19,645 nucleotides of DNA from Atribacteria bacterium SCGC AAA255-N14 (GCA_000405345.1 ASPC01000034.1:1-19645); one strand, 5' to 3'. Shown: positions 1 to 8,795, counted from the stretch's first letter. Numbers and translations are program-made. Notes: generated from the sequence alone by a model not told the origin.

Positions 1-49
1 GGGATAGATACACCGAATAGAGAATATTTAAGAGCTTCAAATCATACCT
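1..49. repeat. Left copy of 49-bp inverted junction repeat
   Basis: Bases 1-49 are the exact reverse complement of 4311-4359. The match ends at base 50 (t here, c in the other copy). Both copies are purF coding sequence for residues GIDTPNREYLRASNHT. A perfect repeat that starts at base 1 and has a k-mer-like length suggests an assembly-graph overlap at a contig end, although a real duplication cannot be excluded. Confidence 0.9.
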
Positions 50-183
50 TACAAGAGACGAAAAAATGGATAGAAGCGGATAGTCTGGGTTATTTGAGCA
101 TAGAAGGGCTATGCAGTGTTTTTAATAAAATCCCTGCTGATAATTTTTGTCTGGCTTGTTTTGATGGGAAGTACCCAGTGTAG
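1..183 (+). CDS. purF: Amidophosphoribosyltransferase, C-terminal fragment
   Basis: This is the last 60 residues of PurF, open at the left edge and ending at TAG 181-183. It reads in frame 1 from GIDTPNREYLRASNHT to a C-terminus containing CLACFDGKYP. The CxxC (Cys441 and Cys444 of the rebuilt protein) matches two of the four [4Fe-4S] ligands known in the Bacillus-type enzyme. Bases 1-49 are repeated inverted at 4311-4359, inside the minus-strand purF. Joining 5532-4311 (minus) to 50-183 (plus) gives 1356 nt, exactly 452 codons, so this piece is the missing end of that gene and not a second copy. It is followed by purM after 56 nt, the usual purF-purM order. Confidence 0.93.
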   Translation, partial: GIDTPNREYLRASNHTLQETKKWIEADSLGYLSIEGLCSVFNKIPADNFCLACFDGKYPV

Positions 184-203
184 GGGCTCGATTCATCGAG
201 CCC
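184..203. repeat. Hairpin between purF end and purM
   Basis: The arms GGGCTCGAT (184-192) and ATCGAGCCC (195-203) are perfectly complementary, or 8 bp with a TTCA loop if sterically relaxed. The hairpin starts right after the purF stop codon and has no U-tract after it, so it is not a standard terminator. The following bases (TCGAGCCCGAGATGACGC, 197-214) resemble TCGAGCCGAGATCGACGC at 18678-18695, which suggests a dispersed REP-like repeat. It might stabilise mRNA ends or be a small mobile palindrome. Confidence 0.75.
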
Positions 204-239
204 GAGATGACGCTTATTAAAGAAAGGAAAATTTAGCTT

Positions 240-1250
240 ATGGTAAAATCTTATAAAGAAGCTGGCGTAGATATTAGCCTGGCCAACCAGATAGTTGAAA
301 AAATAAAACCATTAATCGGCAAAACTTCTATCCCCGGAGTATTAGGCGGGATAGGAGGGTTTGGTGGATTATTTTCTTTGGCTGAGCAGAAGTATAAAGA
401 ACCGGTATTAGTTTCCAGCACTGATGGAGTGGGGACTAAATTAAAGATTGCCTTTGCTCTAAATAAACATGACACTATTGGTATGGATTTAGTAGCAATG
501 TCGGTGAATGATATCATTACCTGTGGAGCAAAACCTTTATTTTTTCTGGATTATATTTCTATTGGTAAACTATCAGAACAAGTGGTTGTTGAGCTTATAA
601 AAGGAGTGACCGAAGGGTGTAAAATGGCAGATTGTGCCTTATTGGGTGGGGAAACTGCAGAGATGCCCGGATTTTATGCTAAAGGAGAATATGATTTAGC
701 CGGTTTTGCCGTAGGCGTTGTGGAGAAAAGTCAAATAATCGATGGCAAAAAGATTAAAGAGGGAGATGCTGTAATAGGTATTGCTTCTAATGGATTACAC
801 AGTAACGGTTTTTCCCTGGTGAGAAAGGTTTTGTTTGAATCTAAAAAATATAAAATGAGCGATAAAATGCCTTTTTTGGAGGAATCTTTGGGTGAAGAAT
901 TGCTTAAACCTACTAGCATTTATGTTTCTCCGGTTTTACACTTATTGGAAAAATATAAAATATTAGGAATAGCTCACATCACCGGAGGAGGAATAGTAGA
1001 AAATATTCCCCGTATTTTACCTGAAGGAGTTTCAGTTCGGATAGACCAAGAAAGCTGGCCTAAACCTTCTATTTTTACTTTCCTTCAAAAAGAAGGAGAA
1101 ATTTCCGATGGAGAGATGTATCGGACTTTTAATATGGGGATAGGCATGGTATTAATTGTTTCCCCAAGTGACGCTTCGAAGGTGATGGACGAACTTAAAA
1201 TGGCAAGATACGATTCTTACCTTATCGGCAAAGTGATAAAAAGGGAATAA
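240..1250 (+). CDS. purM: Phosphoribosylformylglycinamidine cyclo-ligase (AIR synthetase)
   Basis: PurM makes aminoimidazole ribotide from FGAM with ATP, step 5 of purine synthesis, in the cytoplasm. The 336-residue protein is close to the usual ~345. Family motifs appear in order: YKEAGVDI at the N-terminus, a glycine-rich GGIGGFGGLF, STDGVGTKLKIAF, IGMDLVAMSVNDI, LLGGETAEMPGFY, GLHSNGFSLVRK, HITGGGIVENIPRILP and FNMGIGM. The ATG at 240 has a GAAAGGA Shine-Dalgarno site about 12 nt upstream. It lies 56 nt after the purF fragment and is followed by a palindrome and purN. With 1-4310 flipped it would be co-directional with purL and purF. No damage is visible. Confidence 0.97.
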   Translation: MVKSYKEAGVDISLANQIVEKIKPLIGKTSIPGVLGGIGGFGGLFSLAEQKYKEPVLVSSTDGVGTKLKIAFALNKHDTIGMDLVAMSVNDIITCGAKPLFFLDYISIGKLSEQVVVELIKGVTEGCKMADCALLGGETAEMPGFYAKGEYDLAGFAVGVVEKSQIIDGKKIKEGDAVIGIASNGLHSNGFSLVRKVLFESKKYKMSDKMPFLEESLGEELLKPTSIYVSPVLHLLEKYKILGIAHITGGGIVENIPRILPEGVSVRIDQESWPKPSIFTFLQKEGEISDGEMYRTFNMGIGMVLIVSPSDASKVMDELKMARYDSYLIGKVIKRE

Positions 1251-1285
1251 ATGACAACTTTGGTGCCTGGCACAAAAGTTGTCAT
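1251..1285. repeat. 35-nt near-perfect palindrome between purM and purN
   Basis: The outer arms ATGACAACTTT (1251-1261) and AAAGTTGTCAT (1275-1285) are perfectly complementary. Between them GTGCC-T-GGCAC (1263-1273) is a second nested palindrome, so the whole element is symmetrical about base 1268 apart from one G/A mismatch. It starts directly after the purM stop codon and ends just before the purN Shine-Dalgarno site. It has no T-tract. This looks like a REP-like or mini-inverted-repeat insertion in the operon spacer; its mobility is inferred. Confidence 0.8.
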
Positions 1286-1298
1286 TAAGGAGAAGATT

Positions 1299-1901
1299 AT
1301 GATTAATATCGGAGTCTTGGTCTCAGGCAGAGGGACAAATTTACAGGCGATCATTGAGGCGATTGAAGAAGGTAAAATTGCCGGTGAAATTAAAGTTGTG
1401 ATTAGCGATAATCCGGATGCTTATGCCCTAAAAAGAGCCCAACAATATCATATCGATACCCGCTATATTCATTTTAAGGAATTCAAGAATAGAGAAGATT
1501 ATGATAAAGAGATAATCAAAACCCTAAAAGAGAAAAAAATTGAACTGGTGGTTCTGGCCGGGTATATGAGAATTTTGAGCCCTTATTTTATCAGAACCTA
1601 TAAAAATAAGATCATGAATATTCATCCTGCTTTACTCCCTTCTTTTCCGGGACTAAATGTCCAAAAACAAGCCATTGATTATGGTGTAAAAGTTTCCGGC
1701 TGCACGGTTCATTTTGTGGACGAAGGAGTGGATTCCGGTCCTATTGTCCTGCAAAAGGCAGTAGAAGTGAGTGATGATGAAACGGAGGAATCTTTGGCAG
1801 AGAAAATCTTAAAAGAGGAACATCAAATTTATCCCCGGGCAATTCAGTTATTTTCTGAAAGCAGATTGATGATTAAAGGAAGAAAAGTATTTATTAAATA
1901 A
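1299..1901 (+). CDS. purN: Phosphoribosylglycinamide formyltransferase
   Basis: PurN transfers the formyl group of 10-formyl-THF to GAR, step 3 of purine synthesis. The 200-residue length fits the family (~200-212). Motifs seen are GVLVSGRGTNLQAI (residues 5-18, phosphate binding), NIHPALLPSFPG with catalytic Asn107 and His109, and DEGVDSGPIV with Asp145. I chose the ATG at 1299 because AAGGAG lies just upstream (from about 1286) and the protein then begins MINIGVLVSGRG as in homologues. The reading frame stays open back to ATG 1251, but that 16-residue extension is encoded by the palindrome and is unlikely to be translated. purD follows after 30 nt. Confidence 0.95.
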   Translation: MINIGVLVSGRGTNLQAIIEAIEEGKIAGEIKVVISDNPDAYALKRAQQYHIDTRYIHFKEFKNREDYDKEIIKTLKEKKIELVVLAGYMRILSPYFIRTYKNKIMNIHPALLPSFPGLNVQKQAIDYGVKVSGCTVHFVDEGVDSGPIVLQKAVEVSDDETEESLAEKILKEEHQIYPRAIQLFSESRLMIKGRKVFIK

Positions 1902-1931
1902 TCCAATTTTTACAAGAGAGGTAGAGCGAGA

Positions 1932-3212
1932 ATGAAAGTATTGTTCATTGGCAGCGGCGGCCGGGAACATGCTCTGGTGTGGAAAATAAAACAAAACCCT
2001 AGAGTCTCGAAAATATATTGTGCCCCGGGCAATGCAGGAATTTCCAGGTTAGCCCAATGTGTAAATATTGAGGCAGACAGCATAGAAAAATTAATTGATT
2101 TTGCCAAAAAGGAAAAAATTGAATTAACGGTAGTGGGACCGGAATTGCCTTTATCCCAAGGAATAGTTAATGAATTTAATCAACAGGGTTTAAGGATATT
2201 CGGTCCGAGCAAAGAAGCTGCTGAAATTGAATCAAGTAAAGTCTTTTCCAAATATTTGTTAAAAAAGTATAATATCCCTACTGCAAATTATGAGGTCTTT
2301 CAAAATAGCGAAAAGGCACTCGACTATATGCAACAACAGACTTTCCCCTTGGTCATAAAGGCAGACGGATTGGCAGCCGGCAAAGGAGTATTTATTGTAA
2401 AAAATTTAGTTGAAGCGAGCGATGCTTTAAATGTACTGATGGAGGAAAAAAAATTTGGAGAAGCAGGCAGGCAGGTCATCATAGAGGAATTTTTAGAAGG
2501 AGAAGAAGTATCGATCTTGGCATTTTGTGATGGGAAGACTGTTGTTCCCATGGTTTCCTCCCAGGACCACAAAAAAATATTTGACAATGACCTGGGGCCT
2601 AATACCGGTGGGATGGGAGCTTATTCCCCGGTGCCTTTTTATCCTGATGAGTTTGAAAAGAGAGTTTTAGAAGAGATTTTAAAACCTACTGTAAAAGGTT
2701 TGCAGAATGAAGGAAAAGAGTATAAAGGAGTCCTTTATGCCGGACTGATATTAACCGAAGAAGGCCCTAAAGTGTTAGAATTTAATGCCCGCTTTGGTGA
2801 TCCGGAGACTCAAACTATATTGCCGAGGTTAAAAACAGATTTAATTGATATATTGGATGCAGTCATTGACAGCACGCTTCATAAGATCAATATCGAATGG
2901 GAAGGTAATGCCGCAGTATGTGTGGTGGTGGCTTCCGGAGGATATCCGGAGAAGTATCAGAAAGGAAAAGTAATTAGCGGTTTGGAAAGATTGGAAAAAA
3001 TGAAAGATATGATAGCCTTTCATGCCGGTACTAAATTTCAAGAAGGCAGGGTTGTTACTTCAGGAGGAAGAGTTCTGGGGATAACTGCCTGGGATGAAAC
3101 GATATCTAAAGCAAAAGAAAAGGCATACAAGGGAGTCAATGAGATTTATTTTGAAGATATGTATTACAGAAAAGATATTGCCGACAAGGGCATAAAGGAG
3201 AAAAATAAATGA
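1932..3212 (+). CDS. purD: Phosphoribosylamine-glycine ligase (GAR synthetase)
   Basis: PurD joins phosphoribosylamine and glycine with ATP, step 2 of the pathway. The 426-residue protein has the full ATP-grasp layout: an N-terminal GGREHALVWKI near residue 9, VGPELPLSQGIVNEF, the GPSKEAAEIESSK segment, VIKADGLAAGKGVF in the ATP-grasp lobe, SSQDHKKIFDNDLGPNTGGM, and LEFNARFGDPETQ with the metal-binding Glu/Asn pair. The ATG at 1932 has a GAGAGG site 10-15 nt upstream. Its TGA stop overlaps the purH start as ATGA, a sign of translational coupling. It is intact. Confidence 0.97.
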   Translation: MKVLFIGSGGREHALVWKIKQNPRVSKIYCAPGNAGISRLAQCVNIEADSIEKLIDFAKKEKIELTVVGPELPLSQGIVNEFNQQGLRIFGPSKEAAEIESSKVFSKYLLKKYNIPTANYEVFQNSEKALDYMQQQTFPLVIKADGLAAGKGVFIVKNLVEASDALNVLMEEKKFGEAGRQVIIEEFLEGEEVSILAFCDGKTVVPMVSSQDHKKIFDNDLGPNTGGMGAYSPVPFYPDEFEKRVLEEILKPTVKGLQNEGKEYKGVLYAGLILTEEGPKVLEFNARFGDPETQTILPRLKTDLIDILDAVIDSTLHKINIEWEGNAAVCVVVASGGYPEKYQKGKVISGLERLEKMKDMIAFHAGTKFQEGRVVTSGGRVLGITAWDETISKAKEKAYKGVNEIYFEDMYYRKDIADKGIKEKNK

Positions 3213-4318
3213 CCAAAATAAAACGCGCTTTAATCAGCGTATCCGATAAAGAAGGATTGATTGATTTTGCTAAAGGTCTGGAAAAATTAGGTATCGAAAT
3301 TGTTTCTACCGGAGGAACAGCTCGGCTATTAAAAGATGCTCAGATTAAAGTGAAATTAATTTCCGAAGTAACCAATTTTCCGGAGATATTAGATGGCAGG
3401 GTTAAGACGCTTCATCCTCTTATTTTCGGAGGTATATTAGCGAAAAGTGATAATTCTCTGCATCAAGAGCAGATAGCGGCTCAGCAGATAGAACCAATAG
3501 GCCTGGTAGTGGTAAATTTATACCCCTTTCAAAAGACAATTTCTAAAGAAGAGGTAAAATTAGAAGAAGCTATCGAGAATATTGATATTGGCGGACCTTC
3601 ACTTTTGAGGGCATCAGCCAAGAACTATCAAGATGTAGCTGTAGTAATCAATCCCCGGGATTATCCTATCATCTTGGAAGAATTAGAGAAAAATCAGGGA
3701 GAAATATCTTTAGAGATTAAAAAGAGATTAGCGACCGAGGTATTTGAACATACTTCATTTTATGATAGTATTATTTCTCAATATTTAAGAAAAAATCTGC
3801 TCAAAGAATCGACTTCTTCCCCCCATACTCTAAATTTACTGGGCGAAAAAGTTTCAGACCTACGTTATGGAGAAAATCCCCATCAATCTGCTTCTTTCTA
3901 CAAAGAAGTATTGCTAAAAGAGGCCAATCTGGGAGATGCAGTACAATTGGGAGGCAAAGAATTATCTTTTAACAATCTAGTAGATTTAGGAGCGGTCCTG
4001 GAGATGGTGAAAGATTTTCAGGAACCTACCGTTGTCTTTGTAAAACACACTAATCCCTGTGGTTTAGCCAGCGCATTGACTATTGAAGAGGCCTATAAAA
4101 AAGCTTACCGGGGAGATCCTCTTTCTGCCTATGGCAGCGTTATCGGTATCAATAGGGTGGTGGGGACAAGTTTAGCCAATTTAATTAATGAAACTCCTTT
4201 TGTGGAAGCAGCACTGGCACCGGACTTTGAAGATAAAGCTCTAACTATCTTAAGACAGAAACAGAATCGCCGCTTAATAAAAGTGGGAGATTTAAAAAAG
4301 AGAGATGTCGAGGTATGA
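3209..4318 (+). CDS. purH: AICAR transformylase/IMP cyclohydrolase, truncated at the junction
   Basis: PurH carries out the last two steps to IMP. Seen are the N-terminal MGS-like cyclohydrolase domain (ISVSDKEGL, STGGTARLL, EILDGRVKTLHP) and the first part of the AICAR transformylase domain (LRYGENPHQ, then VKHTNPCG with the catalytic Lys-His). It starts at ATG 3209, overlapping purD by 4 nt, with AAGGAG upstream. Native sequence stops near 4310 (about residue 367); the family is ~512 residues, so roughly 145 C-terminal residues are missing. The last codons and the TGA come from antisense purF sequence. The gene is broken exactly at the 49-bp inverted repeat, so as drawn the product would be inactive. 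If the junction is an artefact the real gene continues elsewhere. Confidence 0.93.
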   Translation: MTKIKRALISVSDKEGLIDFAKGLEKLGIEIVSTGGTARLLKDAQIKVKLISEVTNFPEILDGRVKTLHPLIFGGILAKSDNSLHQEQIAAQQIEPIGLVVVNLYPFQKTISKEEVKLEEAIENIDIGGPSLLRASAKNYQDVAVVINPRDYPIILEELEKNQGEISLEIKKRLATEVFEHTSFYDSIISQYLRKNLLKESTSSPHTLNLLGEKVSDLRYGENPHQSASFYKEVLLKEANLGDAVQLGGKELSFNNLVDLGAVLEMVKDFQEPTVVFVKHTNPCGLASALTIEEAYKKAYRGDPLSAYGSVIGINRVVGTSLANLINETPFVEAALAPDFEDKALTILRQKQNRRLIKVGDLKKRDVEV

Positions 4319-4359
4319 TTTGAAGCTCTTAAATATTCTCTATTCGGTGTATCTATCCC
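4311..4359. repeat. Right copy of 49-bp inverted junction repeat
   Basis: This is the exact reverse complement of bases 1-49 and the point where plus-strand purH switches into minus-strand purF. Both genes are broken here, and no transposase, site-specific recombinase site or target duplication is visible. Confidence 0.9.
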
Positions 4360-5532
4360 GTAAAAACAGGGAAAGAAAATAGGGGGAGAACTTATCCGAA
4401 CATGAACCTCGCGAGCTCCTGCTTCTCTTACTAACTTTACAATCTTTCGGCTGGTAGTCCCCCGAACAATAGAATCATCTATTAATATCACTCTCTTACC
4501 CTTTATTATTTCTTTGATAGGGGAGAGTTTTATTTTAACTCCAAAATCCCGAATTAATTGTTCAGGTTGGATAAAAGTTCTTCCGATATAACGGTTCTTG
4601 ATCAAACCTTCTTCATAAGGGATACCTGATTGGGCTGCATAACCGATAGCTGCAGAAATTCCTGAGTCCGGTACAGGAACTACTATATCTGCTTGCACCG
4701 GATATTCCTGAGCTAATCTTCGACCCATTTTTTGTCGGCTTAAAGCTACATTTGCTCCGTATATAGTGCTATCCGGACGAGCGAAATAAACAAACTCAAA
4801 AATACAAAGAGCTTTTCTGTTATCAGGTAAAATTTTGATTGATCTCATTCCTTCTTTATCGATTACTATCATCTCTCCTGGTTCCACTTCCCGGATAAAT
4901 TCGGCACCGATAAGATTAAAAGCGCAGGTTTCGGAAGCAAAAACATAAGAATCTCCTAATTTCCCCAAGGCAAGGGGATGAAAACCGAAAGAATCTTTTA
5001 ACCCGATTAATTTATCTTCAGTCATTATCACTAAAGAAAAGGCTCCTTTTAATTGAGCAGCTACAATTTCAATATTTTTTTCAATACTCTCTTCCGGTGT
5101 TGTTTTTATTAAATTAGATATTATTTCACTATCTGTTGAGGAATAAATTTGAACGTCTTTTTCTTTTAATTTTTCCTTTAATTCTGCTTGATTTACCAGA
5201 TTACCATTATGAGCTAAAGAGAAAGTTCCTCCTTTATATTTCTTCAAAAGAGGTTGGCTATTTTCCCAAATATTAGCACCTGTTGTAGAATATCTTACAT
5301 GACCGATAGCACAATTCCCTTGCAAGGTCTTTAGTTTTTCTTCGTTAAATACTTCAGATACTAACCCTAAATCTTTATAGATTAAGAGCTTTTTTCCATC
5401 AGATACTGCAATCCCCGCACTCTCCTGTCCCCGATGTTGAAGGGCATAAAGGCTAAAATAAGTCAATTTAGCCACATCTATAGACATATCTTCTTTATTA
5501 AAAATTCCAAAAATTCCACATTCCTCATGCAT
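4311..5532 (-). CDS. purF: Amidophosphoribosyltransferase, N-terminal 90%, cut at the junction
   Basis: PurF makes phosphoribosylamine from PRPP and glutamine, the committed first step. The N-terminal Ntn glutaminase has nucleophile Cys5 (MHEECGIFGIF), so a 4-residue propeptide must be removed. LQHRGQESAG and AHNGNLVN follow. The phosphoribosyltransferase domain has the PRPP loop VILIDDSIVRGTT at residues 348-360. Cys243 and Cys389, with the CxxC at 441/444 on fragment 1-183, match the four [4Fe-4S] ligands of the Bacillus-type enzyme. I chose ATG 5530-5532 because GGAGAGG lies 9 nt upstream and the purL stop overlaps it (TAATG). An ATG 18 nt upstream would give a 10-residue propeptide but lacks a good ribosome site. 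Past 4311 the frame runs on into antisense purH to about 4129, which is not real. Confidence 0.95.
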
Positions 5533-7715
5533 TATTTTGTGCCTCTCCAAACTTTTTCCAATTGCTCTACTTTTATACTAATTAAGCGGTTTATATTTAA
5601 TTCTTCACCCTCCACAGAACCTAACACCAAAAGAGGAACCTGATATTTACCGGCTATATCTTGTAACAAAGATAGGTTTTTTGGATTAAGAGATATAATG
5701 ATTCGAGATTGACTTTCTCCGAATAACAGGGCGTCACTTCTTATTTTGTCTTCGATTTCTATTTTCGCTCCTTTTCCCCCTTTAATACAACTCTCTGCCA
5801 GGGCTATAGCCAATCCGCCTTCTGAACAATCATGAGCTGAAGAAACCAATTCCTTCTTAATCGCCTCCCGGCATACATTTTGAACTGCCTGTTCTTTCAA
5901 CAAATCAATCCGGGGAGGTATACCCTTTTCTAAATTATGAATAACTTTTAAATATTCACTTCCGCCCAATTCTTCTTTATTTTCTCCTAAAAGTACTATC
6001 AAATCATTATAATTTTTAAATTCCATAGAACAGATATGGTTATAATCTTCGATAATCCCCACCATTCCGATAACCGGTGTAGGATAAATAGCTTCCCCTT
6101 TGCTTTCATTATACAAGCTTACATTGCCGCTTATGACCGGGGTCTGCAATACTCGACAGGCTTCACTGATTCCTTTAATGGCTTCTTCTAATTGCCAGTA
6201 GATAGTTTCCTTTTCAGGATTTCCAAAATTTAAACAGTCGGTTACCGCCCGGGGTAAAGCTCCTTTGCAAGACAAATTTCTGGCCGCTTCTGCTACCGCT
6301 ATCTTCCCTCCTGTTAAGGGGTCAAGGTAACAATATCTTCCATTGCCATCAGTGGTAAGGGCTATGGCTTTTTTGGTTCCTTTTATTCTTAATACTGCAG
6401 CATCATCTCCGGGAGGTAGTATAGTATTATTTCTTACCATATAATCATAATGTTCATAAATCTTTTCTTTACTTATAATATTTAGAGAAGCCAACAACTG
6501 TAATAATACTTGATTATAATCATCTGGTTGAGAAATCTCGGATAAATTAAGCTTATTCACCGAATCTAAAATATCCGGCTTTTTCCCTTTACGATGACAA
6601 GTAGGTGCTCCTTCGGCAAGTGATTTAGCGGGTATATCTGCTACTATTTCTCCTTTATCTCTGACCCTGAATTTACCATCATTAGTTACTCTGCCAATCA
6701 CGGCGGAATCTAAACCCCACTTATCAAATATTTTTTTAATCTCTTCTTCTTTCCCTTTTTTAACTACCACTATCATTCTTTCTTGAGATTCAGAAAGCAT
6801 AATTTCAAAAGGGTTCATTCCTTCTTCCCGTTTGGGTACTTTTGATAGTTCAATATCTAACCCGCTATCTCCTCGGCTGGCCATTTCACACAAAGAACTG
6901 GTCAGACCGGCAGCTCCACAATCTTGCAGTCCAATCACATAATCTAATCCTCTTAACTCTAAACAGGCCTCAATTAATAATTTTTCAGAAAAGGGATCTC
7001 CTATTTGAACTGCGGGGCGATCTTCATCAGAGGTTTCATCTAATTCTGCCGAGGCAAAAGAAGCCCCTCCAATTCCATCTCTGCCGGTCTTTGCTCCTAT
7101 TAAAATGACCGAATTGCCTTCTCCTTTTGCTATTGCCCGCAAAATATCATTTTTCCCGGCCAATCCCACACACATTACATTTACTAAAATATTCTCCTGG
7201 TAACTTGAGGAAAAAACTGTTTCTCCCCCAACCGTAGGCACCCCTATACAATTACCGTAAAAGGAAATACCCTCTACTACCCCTTTATAAAGATATTGGG
7301 TTTGAGAATTGTTAAAATCTCCAAACCTTAAAGAATCCAACAAAGCGATGGGTCTGGCACCCATGGCAAAGATATCCCGCACTATTCCTCCGATACCGGT
7401 TGCCGCTCCCTGAAAAGGTTCTATAGCCGAAGGATGGTTGTGGCTCTCTATCTTCATGGCGATAACCTGGTCATCTCCAATATCAATAATACCCGCATTT
7501 TCTCCCGGCCCCTGAAGGACCCATTCTGCTGAATTGGGAAATAATTTAAGAAGCGGTTTTGAGTTTTTATAACTGCAATGCTCAGACCACATGACCGAGT
7601 ACATTCCCAACTCTACTTCATTGGGGTCTCTCTGTAGGTATTCTTTTATTTTCTGGTACTCTTTCGGAGTAAGATTCCATTTTTTCCAAAATTTTTCCTG
7701 CTCAAAGCTTTTCAT
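5532..7715 (-). CDS. purL: Phosphoribosylformylglycinamidine synthase, large subunit (small-type PurL)
   Basis: PurL converts FGAR to FGAM with ATP and ammonia delivered by PurQ, step 4. At 727 residues it is the short Bacillus/archaeal form (~740) that needs separate PurQ and PurS. Motifs seen: YSVMWSEHCSYK (38-50), LQGPGENAG, ESHNHPS with the catalytic His (90-96), GIGGIVRDIFAMGARP, PTVGGETVF, TGRDGIGGASFAS, then in the second half LPPGDDAAVL, LNFGNPEK and SSAHDCSEGGL. The ATG at 7715 has TAGGAGA upstream. Its stop overlaps the purF start by one base. A 118-nt AT-rich spacer separates it from purQ. It is intact. Confidence 0.98.
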   Translation of the reverse strand: MKSFEQEKFWKKWNLTPKEYQKIKEYLQRDPNEVELGMYSVMWSEHCSYKNSKPLLKLFPNSAEWVLQGPGENAGIIDIGDDQVIAMKIESHNHPSAIEPFQGAATGIGGIVRDIFAMGARPIALLDSLRFGDFNNSQTQYLYKGVVEGISFYGNCIGVPTVGGETVFSSSYQENILVNVMCVGLAGKNDILRAIAKGEGNSVILIGAKTGRDGIGGASFASAELDETSDEDRPAVQIGDPFSEKLLIEACLELRGLDYVIGLQDCGAAGLTSSLCEMASRGDSGLDIELSKVPKREEGMNPFEIMLSESQERMIVVVKKGKEEEIKKIFDKWGLDSAVIGRVTNDGKFRVRDKGEIVADIPAKSLAEGAPTCHRKGKKPDILDSVNKLNLSEISQPDDYNQVLLQLLASLNIISKEKIYEHYDYMVRNNTILPPGDDAAVLRIKGTKKAIALTTDGNGRYCYLDPLTGGKIAVAEAARNLSCKGALPRAVTDCLNFGNPEKETIYWQLEEAIKGISEACRVLQTPVISGNVSLYNESKGEAIYPTPVIGMVGIIEDYNHICSMEFKNYNDLIVLLGENKEELGGSEYLKVIHNLEKGIPPRIDLLKEQAVQNVCREAIKKELVSSAHDCSEGGLAIALAESCIKGGKGAKIEIEDKIRSDALLFGESQSRIIISLNPKNLSLLQDIAGKYQVPLLVLGSVEGEELNINRLISIKVEQLEKVWRGTK

Positions 7716-7740
7716 TAATAAACAATCTCCTATTTTAATT

Positions 7741-7789
7741 TACCAATTTACCCATTCACCAATTGTCCAATTATTTATAGTTTACCGAT
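7741..7789. repeat. AATTGG-word spacer before purL
   Basis: On the minus strand this stretch reads as repeated words such as AATTGGACAATTGG and GTAAATTGGTAAATT with a period near 8 nt. Similar tracts sit at 8796-8844 and 9933-9980. No hairpin with a U-tract and no ORF is evident. The rest of the purQ-purL gap is plain AT-rich sequence. Confidence 0.55.
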
Positions 7790-7833
7790 TTGTTGAGAAG
7801 TTTTATGATAATTTTCTAATTTCTAAGATTTAG

Positions 7834-8541
7834 TTATCTAAGTACTGATTTTACCCTTAGAAAGTCTAAAATAGAATTAAAAATATATTTACCATCAGAC
7901 GAGCCCAGACAATTTTCTACGCAGCGTTCCGGATGGGGCATCATGCCCAAAACATTTCCTTCTTTATTACATATAGCAGCAATATTATCCACAGCACCGT
8001 TAGGATTTGCCTTTGAAGTAACCTCTCCATCCTCCTCGCAATACCGAAGGACAATCTGGTTGTTTTTGATCAGTTCAGATAAACCATGGTCGTCAATATA
8101 ATAATTACCATCCCCATGAGCGATAGGTACTTTTAAAACCTGCCCCGCTTTACAAGAACCAGTATGGGGAATTTGATTATTTTCCACCTTAAGGTAGGTA
8201 TATTTACAAATAAAATGAAGACTATTGTTTCTCATTAATGCTCCGGGTAATAGACCCGCTTCAGTAAGGATTTGAAATCCATTGCAAATCCCCAAAACTA
8301 ATCCTCCGGCCGCAGCATAATCGATAACTGCTGACATAACTGGAGAAAATCGGGCTATAGCTCCGACCCTTAAATAATCTCCATAGGTAAATCCACCGGG
8401 TAAAAATATACCATCATATCCCTTGATATCAGTCTGTTTGTGCCAGATATATTCAACTTCTACTTTTAAAACATCATTCAGGGCATAAAAACAATCGTAA
8501 TCACAGTTTGAACCTGGAAATTGAATGACACCAAACTTCAC
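7834..8541 (-). CDS. purQ: Phosphoribosylformylglycinamidine synthase, glutaminase subunit
   Basis: PurQ is the class I glutamine amidotransferase that feeds ammonia to PurL in a complex with PurS. The 235-residue protein shows the triad: nucleophile Cys86 in GICNGFQ, and His203 and Glu205 in MPHPERC. It also has QFPGSNCD near the N-terminus and the typical [15 protein letters not shown] and LMRNNSLHF. The start is GTG at 8541-8539, overlapping the purS TGA stop as GTGA, with GAGGTG about 6-8 nt upstream. This overlap implies translational coupling of the two small subunits. It is intact and of normal length (227-235). Confidence 0.97.
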   Translation of the reverse strand: MKFGVIQFPGSNCDYDCFYALNDVLKVEVEYIWHKQTDIKGYDGIFLPGGFTYGDYLRVGAIARFSPVMSAVIDYAAAGGLVLGICNGFQILTEAGLLPGALMRNNSLHFICKYTYLKVENNQIPHTGSCKAGQVLKVPIAHGDGNYYIDDHGLSELIKNNQIVLRYCEEDGEVTSKANPNGAVDNIAAICNKEGNVLGMMPHPERCVENCLGSSDGKYIFNSILDFLRVKSVLR

Positions 8542-8789
8542 TTTAACACCTCAACTTCATAATTAAAATCTTCAATCACCGGATTGGCCAATAATTTTTT
8601 TCCCATCTCTTCAACCCTTTGGGTAACCATCTGGCGATTCTGCCCCTTCATCTTAATATTTATATACTTTCCCATCCTTACTTCTTCTATTTCTTCAAAC
8701 CCCAATGACTCTAAGGCATTTTGAGTAGCTGCTCCTTGAGCATCTAATAGCCCTTTTTTTAAGGTTACATAAATTTTAACCAACCACAT
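8538..8789 (-). CDS. purS: Phosphoribosylformylglycinamidine synthase subunit PurS
   Basis: PurS is the small structural subunit that bridges PurL and PurQ. With the ATG at 8789 the protein is 83 residues, the normal size (~80-84), starting [19 protein letters not shown]. It has the ALESLGF and EEVRMGKYI segments typical of the family. AAGGAG (8796-8801) fixes this start. The frame stays open to 8834, but that extension is encoded by the spacer repeat. The TGA stop overlaps the purQ GTG. Confidence 0.96.
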   Translation of the reverse strand: MWLVKIYVTLKKGLLDAQGAATQNALESLGFEEIEEVRMGKYINIKMKGQNRQMVTQRVEEMGKKLLANPVIEDFNYEVEVLK

Positions 8790-8795
8790 TTTCTT

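Noticed and set aside
1251..1298. Upstream ATG of purN adding 16 residues.
   Set aside because: The extension is encoded by the palindrome and lacks a ribosome site; ATG 1299 has AAGGAG and gives the family-typical N-terminus.
4129..4310. Minus-strand continuation of the purF frame past the junction.
   Set aside because: It is antisense to purH and has no PurF similarity; it is a by-product of the fold-back.
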